Positions 14,718 through 19,128 of a stretch of 19,128 nucleotides of DNA are shown piece by piece (within the stretch, counting starts at the first letter, position 1; every line of letters starts with the position of its first letter). The translations under genes were made by a program, and so were the position numbers. Under the pieces are notes generated by a model. It was not told where the DNA came from, searched no databases, and worked only from the letters and a program-made list of their open reading frames with translations. The DNA comes from JALTID01 sp027004335 [NCBI: bacterium] (lineage in GTDB: Bacteria; JALSQH01): the NCBI GenBank assembly GCA_027004335.1, contig JALTID010000224.1, forward strand, positions 1 to 19,128. The letters run 5' to 3'.

Positions 14718-15277
14718 TGAAAGATTACAGAATAAGCTGGGATGATTACTTCATGCTTTTTGCGGTTATTGCTGCTCAGCGTTCAACATGCCTGAGGAGA
14801 CAGGTGGGTGCAGTTATTGTCAAAGATAGGATGGTTCTCGCTACGGGTTATAATGGTCAGCCCAGAGGGGTTAAACACGCTGCTGAGGTCGGTTGTATCA
14901 GGGAAAAATTAAAAGTACCTTCTGGTGAGAGGCATGAGCTCTGTAGAGGTCTTCATGCTGAGCAAAATGCAATAATTCAGGCTGCATATCATGGGGTAAG
15001 AATTGTAGGAGCAGATATCTATGTAACAAATAAGCCCTGCATAATCTGCACAAAAATGATAATAAATGCGGGGATCAAAAGGATAATTTACTACAGGGAT
15101 TATGCTGCCGAAGATATCACTACAAAACTTGCGGACGAGATGATAGAAGAAGTAGGACTTGAAGTGGTGAAATATGAACCCTCTTCTGAAAGGGTGGAAA
15201 AGATCATAAAATTTATAGAAGAGACAGCTCTTGATCATGATCTGATCAGGAAGTTACTCAAGGAGACCCCCCAATGA
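14717..15277 (+). CDS. Deoxycytidylate (dCMP) deaminase family protein
   Basis: The 186-aa zinc enzyme belongs to the ComEB/dCMP deaminase family, which turns dCMP into dUMP, the substrate for thymidylate synthase. Visible motifs are [29 protein letters not shown] at the N-terminus, GYNGQPRG (44-51), LHAEQNAI (79-86, with zinc ligand His80 and catalytic Glu82) and PCIICTKMI (107-115, zinc ligands Cys108 and Cys111). Cys60 and Cys76 flank the charged loop seen in this family. The GTG start overlaps glyA's stop by one base, and its own stop overlaps the nrdR ATG by 4 bp. Together with glyA it would supply both dUMP and methylene-folate for dTMP synthesis, though no thyA or thyX is in view. Confidence 0.9.
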   Translation: MKDYRISWDDYFMLFAVIAAQRSTCLRRQVGAVIVKDRMVLATGYNGQPRGVKHAAEVGCIREKLKVPSGERHELCRGLHAEQNAIIQAAYHGVRIVGADIYVTNKPCIICTKMIINAGIKRIIYYRDYAAEDITTKLADEMIEEVGLEVVKYEPSSERVEKIIKFIEETALDHDLIRKLLKETPQ

Positions 15278-15735
15278 GATGTCCATACTGTGGTTATGAG
15301 GAAACTGTGGTAAAAGATTCCCGGGCTATTATGGGTGGAACTGTGATAAGAAGACGAAGGGAGTGTCTTAGGTGCGGAAGGCGTTTTACCACCTATGAGA
15401 GAGTGGAAGAAGGGCTTCCAGTTGTAGTTAAAAAAGATGGCAGGAGGGAGCAGTTTAACAGGGATAAGATTTTATCAGGATTAAAAAAAGCATGTGAGAA
15501 AAGGCCTATCTCCATAGAAGTCCTTGAAAATATTGTTGCTGAGATCGAAAAGGAATTGATTGAAGAAGGCATGAGGGAAGTGGATAGCAAGAGAATAGGG
15601 GAGAAGGTAATGAAGAAGCTTAAAAAACTTGATAAAGTTGCCTATGTCCGCTTTGCCTCCGTATACAGAGAATTTCAGGATGTGGGAGAATTCACAGAGG
15701 TAATATCCACTTTAGATGATACAACGGAGGAGTAA
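15274..15735 (+). CDS. nrdR: Transcriptional repressor NrdR of ribonucleotide reductase genes
   Basis: The 153-aa protein has the NrdR layout. A zinc ribbon with Cys3, Cys6, Cys31 and Cys34 (MRCPYCG, then [15 protein letters not shown]) precedes an ATP-cone domain from about residue 49 ([18 protein letters not shown] to [13 protein letters not shown]). NrdR senses ATP/dATP and represses ribonucleotide reductase genes by binding NrdR boxes. It is the last gene of the plus-strand operon, and its ATG overlaps the preceding stop as ATGA. Its final codons and stop form part of the terminator hairpin. I found no obvious paired NrdR boxes upstream of this operon, so self-regulation is not supported here. 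Confidence 0.96.
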   Translation: MRCPYCGYEETVVKDSRAIMGGTVIRRRRECLRCGRRFTTYERVEEGLPVVVKKDGRREQFNRDKILSGLKKACEKRPISIEVLENIVAEIEKELIEEGMREVDSKRIGEKVMKKLKKLDKVAYVRFASVYREFQDVGEFTEVISTLDDTTEE

Positions 15736-15748
15736 ACTCCTCCGTTGT
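15721..15748. terminator. Perfect hairpin between convergent genes, likely bidirectional terminator
   Basis: A perfect 12-bp stem, ACAACGGAGGAG pairing with CTCCTCCGTTGT, closes a 4-base loop TAAA. The nrdR stop codon TAA (15733-15735) is the loop itself, and the last four nrdR codons form the left arm. The 3' end of the minus-strand lipoprotein lies 3 bp beyond. The following T-run is weak (GTTTA on the plus strand), so termination may be partial or need help, but the position between converging genes fits a shared terminator. Confidence 0.8.
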
Positions 15749-15750
15749 GT

Positions 15751-18603
15751 TTATGGAATATTCAGGGTAATTATCCTTCCATTGATGTTACTGAAACTAA
15801 CTCTGAATAGATTCAACATAGTGTCAAGGTAAACCATAGGTCTTCTGGCAACATAGCTGTTTCCAGTACCTGTCAGGTCCGTGGTGGCAACATATGAAAC
15901 ATCACCTGTTCCTGGATAGAAGAGTTTTATTGCTTTTTCTGCAGGATTGTAGTAGAGGATGGCGAGGACTTTTGAATTATTCCAGCTAACTTTTAAAGGA
16001 CTGCCCATTGTAGCATACTCAGGAATGAGATTGTGATCTGTGATAGAATTATCTACTGTATTCAGGTAGAAATATTCAGTGAATACCGAGTCACCATTGC
16101 CAATGTCGCCGCTTCCTGTATGTTCACTTACTGCAAAGAGAATGGAGGAATCGTCCACAGGAAGTATCTCCATGGTATCGGGACTCCCCGTAATATTTAC
16201 AGAGTAAGTGGTGCATCCATAGGGATATCCGTTTACCCATTCGGCACTATTAAGATTGCCGTTACCATCAAGGAAGAAAATATTGAAGATGTTCTGGAGT
16301 GTTATTGATAATGGATAGAAGTCGTATACACTTGTATTACATAATGGTGATCCCGAGTTTCCTGCAATGAAGTAGTTATTCCAGTTTCCTGATTCATATT
16401 TTAACATCTGGATGCCGTTAGCATCTTTAAAAGTAATAATGGATACCCCTGGGGAGTAAAAGGGTACTGTTACATAGGATATTGTTGAAGACCCACTGTA
16501 TATACTGGTGTTATCAATACTTATGTCATTGTTTCCATTAGTGATGGAGATTATGCGGTCAGTTCCGTTAAATTCAGCGCCATCAAAGTCAGGATTGGAA
16601 ATGGAGGATACTACAGTAGCTGGATCCCCCTGAGGTGTAAAGGTGAATACACTACCTGGCGAAGATGAATATATGCCATCCTCTCCCTCTCTAACAATAT
16701 TGTATGAGTTATAATTGGTTATTACCCTGCGATTCCACCGTGATCCGTTGTAAGTCATTGAATATACTTTCATGGAAAAAGGCCATGGAGTAAATTTTAC
16801 CCCTACGAGGTAGCTGGGATCAAGCACGGTTATATCAAATAAAAGTGCCGGAATTAGCCCCCTAAAACTTGCAATTTCTTCAAGTCTGGTTGGGTTGATT
16901 TTTAATTTCTGATTTTCTATGGTAAAAGAGACAAAATATGCGTAGTAGTAACGGGTTGAGTTACCCCAACTACCTGATTCGGTGGTAGTGGTAAATACAG
17001 TCATATACCCACTCTTTTTATCAGGAAATATATAGACATCTGAGGAGACCCCATCGCTATTGGTGATAAAGGGATTCAGAGTGGAGAGGTCAAGCTCATC
17101 CCATTGAGCCTGAGAGGGATTTTTTTTATATATAAGATAAGCTTTGCACAAACTGTTTGCGTCATCGTGGTAGGTTAGTGTGAAGAAGTGGTAAGTATCG
17201 TCTGTAATTATGTTACCCCCCTTCAGCATCGCGCTGGAAGTATCTGTTCCTGCCACATAAGATGCTTCTGTGGAGTAATCCATTCCTGATAATTTGTATA
17301 TTGTAAGTCCATATATTCCATTTTCATCTTTTTCAAAAGCGGCCAGATCCCCTGTGAGATAATCATGTTGCTGTGTGACATAGTAGCAATTCTCAATGCT
17401 TTTTGTGGTAGAAACAGAGAAAAGAGATGAAGTAGAAAAATAATGGTTGCTACTTACTGTCCCGAGATGAATCTGATTATCAGTGGCGTAAATAAATTCT
17501 GCACCCAGAGGCGAGACACTTTCTTTAATGAAATTGCCACAGAAAGAAGATGCAGTAATGTTATCTTGAATAACTCCCCTTGAATAGTTAACTTCTCCTG
17601 ATGAATCAACCACGCTTTTTACAATGTTAATATAAGATTGATTTCCATCTGAGTCCAGAAGTAGCGTGTAAAAATATTTGTTTCCTGCCGCTGTTACCTC
17701 TGCTGCACCAAGAACAAAGTCTTCAGCTCCTCCTCCTAGAGAGAGAAATTCCTTTGGTGAGGTACTGTAAAAGTTCAGGTATTTTAACTGGGAAGCATTG
17801 TTGTAGATAATTCCACCATCAGTTGATTTTATCAGCATTTTTATATCTGCGGAAATATTTGATGGGGGAAGTGGAGTTTCAAATATATTTGATGGTGTTG
17901 AAATGGTAGGGAGGATAATAGTTGAGTGTACTCCATTGTTACATGTATTATAATCAGATGTGCATGTCTGTACTGCTACTGTAACAGGAACCCCAGTTTC
18001 TATCAGTACATGATTTATGGTATATTGTGAACTATTCCCAGCAACAAAAGTGATTCCATAGTTGTTAAGTAATACCCTGTATTGATATTCATCTGACGGT
18101 TTTTGCCACTGCACAATTAGATTAGATAGTTCATTTCCTGTGTAGATTTTTAGATTGGTAACATCCGGTAAATCCGATGGTTTTATTTGATGTTGGGGTA
18201 CTCCTGATATGTTTACCCCTTTTGAAAAATTGAAGTTCTGATCATAGGTGAACACTCTGTAGTAGTATGGCTTATCGTTGAGAAGACCTGTGTCAGTGAA
18301 TTCTTCAGCCTTCCCGGTAAAGACCTTTGTGCCGTCAGAGGTATTTTTAGAAGGGTATGTATCCTCCTTCCTCAGGATCAGAATTCCTCTGAGGTCCTCA
18401 TCTGATGGGTTCTCCCATTTTAGCGTAAGTTGAGAATCTCCTGAGATTATTGTAAGATTTTTCACCTCACCAGGAGGTGTAGTGTCTTTTGATTGCCCAG
18501 TTCCAATATTGCCTTTCTCATTTTTATTGTGTTTTCCGCAAGCCGGTAGAAAAAGGAGAGCAAGGAGAATTACAAGTGAAGAAGGGAGCAAAAATTTTTT
18601 CAT
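15751..18603 (-). CDS. Large exported lipoprotein with N-terminal fibronectin type III domains
   Basis: The 950-aa protein starts with a lipoprotein signal (MKKFLLPSSLVILLALLFLPAC, lipid-bearing Cys22) and a polar linker (23-42). A clear FN3 domain follows at about 43-137 (PGEVKNLTIISGDSQLTLKW, then DKPYYYRVFTYD), and a second, weaker FN3-like domain at about 143-233 (DVTNLKIYTG, LIVQWQKPSD, TVAVQTC). The remaining ~700 residues are rich in Ser, Thr, Asn and Tyr with many short beta-type segments (for example GNGNLNSAEW and TSNHYFSTSSLFS) and no family I recognise; a beta-propeller-like or repeated beta structure is possible. The ATG has AAGGGAGGT about 6 bases upstream. It is a single gene, convergent with nrdR and divergent from the lpd-like gene. 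A surface-exposed binding or structural role is inference. Confidence 0.85.
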   Translation of the reverse strand: MKKFLLPSSLVILLALLFLPACGKHNKNEKGNIGTGQSKDTTPPGEVKNLTIISGDSQLTLKWENPSDEDLRGILILRKEDTYPSKNTSDGTKVFTGKAEEFTDTGLLNDKPYYYRVFTYDQNFNFSKGVNISGVPQHQIKPSDLPDVTNLKIYTGNELSNLIVQWQKPSDEYQYRVLLNNYGITFVAGNSSQYTINHVLIETGVPVTVAVQTCTSDYNTCNNGVHSTIILPTISTPSNIFETPLPPSNISADIKMLIKSTDGGIIYNNASQLKYLNFYSTSPKEFLSLGGGAEDFVLGAAEVTAAGNKYFYTLLLDSDGNQSYINIVKSVVDSSGEVNYSRGVIQDNITASSFCGNFIKESVSPLGAEFIYATDNQIHLGTVSSNHYFSTSSLFSVSTTKSIENCYYVTQQHDYLTGDLAAFEKDENGIYGLTIYKLSGMDYSTEASYVAGTDTSSAMLKGGNIITDDTYHFFTLTYHDDANSLCKAYLIYKKNPSQAQWDELDLSTLNPFITNSDGVSSDVYIFPDKKSGYMTVFTTTTESGSWGNSTRYYYAYFVSFTIENQKLKINPTRLEEIASFRGLIPALLFDITVLDPSYLVGVKFTPWPFSMKVYSMTYNGSRWNRRVITNYNSYNIVREGEDGIYSSSPGSVFTFTPQGDPATVVSSISNPDFDGAEFNGTDRIISITNGNNDISIDNTSIYSGSSTISYVTVPFYSPGVSIITFKDANGIQMLKYESGNWNNYFIAGNSGSPLCNTSVYDFYPLSITLQNIFNIFFLDGNGNLNSAEWVNGYPYGCTTYSVNITGSPDTMEILPVDDSSILFAVSEHTGSGDIGNGDSVFTEYFYLNTVDNSITDHNLIPEYATMGSPLKVSWNNSKVLAILYYNPAEKAIKLFYPGTGDVSYVATTDLTGTGNSYVARRPMVYLDTMLNLFRVSFSNINGRIITLNIP

Positions 18604-18652
18604 AGCTTACCTCCCTTTTATCCTTCTATGATAAATGATAATCCCTTTTTTC

Positions 18653-18681
18653 TGGAAATGCAATTTTAAGGCCATTATAAT
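18653..18681 (+). promoter_or_regulatory. Probable promoter of the dihydrolipoamide dehydrogenase gene
   Basis: TATAAT at 18676-18681 is a perfect -10 box, with TGGAAA (4 of 6 consensus matches) 17 bases upstream at 18653-18658. Transcription would start near 18688, about 24 nt before the ATG at 18712. The same 108-bp divergent interval must also hold the lipoprotein promoter on the other strand; there I see only weak TATCAT candidates and no strong -35 box. Confidence 0.55.
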
Positions 18682-18711
18682 TGAATGGAGAAATGATAAG
18701 GAGGAAAAAAT

Positions 18712-19128
18712 ATGTATGACTTAATTGTCATAGGTGGGGGGCCTGGTGGATATGCAGCTGCGACTCTTGGAGCTAAAAAGGGGCTGAATGTTTTGCTTGT
18801 TGAAAAAGAGAGAGTTGGGGGAGTCTGTCTCAATAGAGGATGTATCCCTGCTAAGACTCTTATCTCTTATGCAAGAACATTAAATAGATTTGCCTCAGCG
18901 AAAAAGAAGAAGATCTTTGATGGTGAAATAGATTTGAATTGGATTAATTTGCAGAACAGAAAAAATAAAGTTGTTGATACTCTGGTTACCTCTGTGGAAA
19001 AAAATATTAAAAAATTGGGTGGTGATATTATAAGAGATAAGGGACGCCTTCTCTCCTCTGGAGTAGTGGAGATGGGAAATGAGGTTTTTGAAAGTAAAAA
19101 TATTCTTATTGCCATAGGCTCTACACAT
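18712..19128 (+). CDS. lpdA: Dihydrolipoamide dehydrogenase (E3), 3' end outside window
   Basis: The first 139 residues are visible, of about 450-480 expected. They hold the FAD dinucleotide fold MYDLIVIGGGPGGYAAA, the strand NVLLVEKERVGG, and the redox-active disulfide motif CLNRGCIPAKTL with Cys39 and Cys44. The stretch ends in NILIAIGST, the second FAD-binding segment. The family reoxidises dihydrolipoamide in 2-oxoacid dehydrogenase complexes or the glycine cleavage system, passing electrons to NAD+. The ATG follows AAGGAGG by 8 bases and has a promoter of its own, so it may begin a new operon to the right. With only the N-terminal third seen, a related pyridine nucleotide-disulfide oxidoreductase cannot be fully excluded, but CLNxGCIPxK is highly specific. 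Confidence 0.9.
   Translation, partial: MYDLIVIGGGPGGYAAATLGAKKGLNVLLVEKERVGGVCLNRGCIPAKTLISYARTLNRFASAKKKKIFDGEIDLNWINLQNRKNKVVDTLVTSVEKNIKKLGGDIIRDKGRLLSSGVVEMGNEVFESKNILIAIGSTH

Overview
The window is chromosomal DNA from a Gram-negative bacterium that is A+T-rich by eye. The Gram-negative reading rests on two Sec-exported proteins that look like outer-membrane beta-barrels and two large lipoproteins with clear lipoboxes. Near-consensus sigma70-type promoters, Shine-Dalgarno sequences of the AGGAGG type and frequent GTG/TTG starts are all visible. The gene order acpP-rpiB-glyA-dCMP deaminase-nrdR resembles, from memory, that of Desulfobacterota/Geobacter-like bacteria, but I cannot assign a phylum. 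There are no rRNA or tRNA genes, no CRISPR array and no insertion sequence that I can recognise.

Region 1 (1-4402, minus strand) is one tightly packed operon read right to left: an unnamed 192-aa protein, a severely shortened U32-peptidase relic, a DUF4911 protein, an SLC13/DASS carboxylate-type transporter, a lone cyclic-nucleotide-binding-like domain, type 2 isopentenyl-diphosphate isomerase (fni) and rsmG, which runs off the left edge. A TTGAAA-17-TATACT promoter at 4425-4453 probably drives it.

Region 2 (4454-8950, plus strand) is a surface module. A GC-rich palindrome and a 26-codon leader ORF precede a 606-aa lipoprotein of the C45/Ntn-hydrolase type, whose expected nucleophile Cys appears replaced by Ser. 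Two predicted beta-barrel proteins follow, with overlapping genes. This is the least described part of the window.

Region 3 (8951-15748) opens with a 371-bp gene-free stretch ending in a TTGACA-16-TATAAT promoter. Ten genes follow almost without gaps: yceD, rpmF, fabK, fabD, fabG, acpP, rpiB, glyA, a dCMP deaminase and nrdR. They link ribosome assembly, fatty-acid synthesis, the pentose-phosphate pathway, one-carbon metabolism and deoxynucleotide supply. The plsX, fabH and fabF genes that often sit in such clusters are absent. A perfect 12-bp hairpin overlapping the nrdR stop codon ends the operon.

Region 4 (15751-19128) has a 950-aa FN3-containing lipoprotein on the minus strand, convergent with nrdR. 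Divergent from it is the start of a dihydrolipoamide dehydrogenase gene that runs off the right edge.
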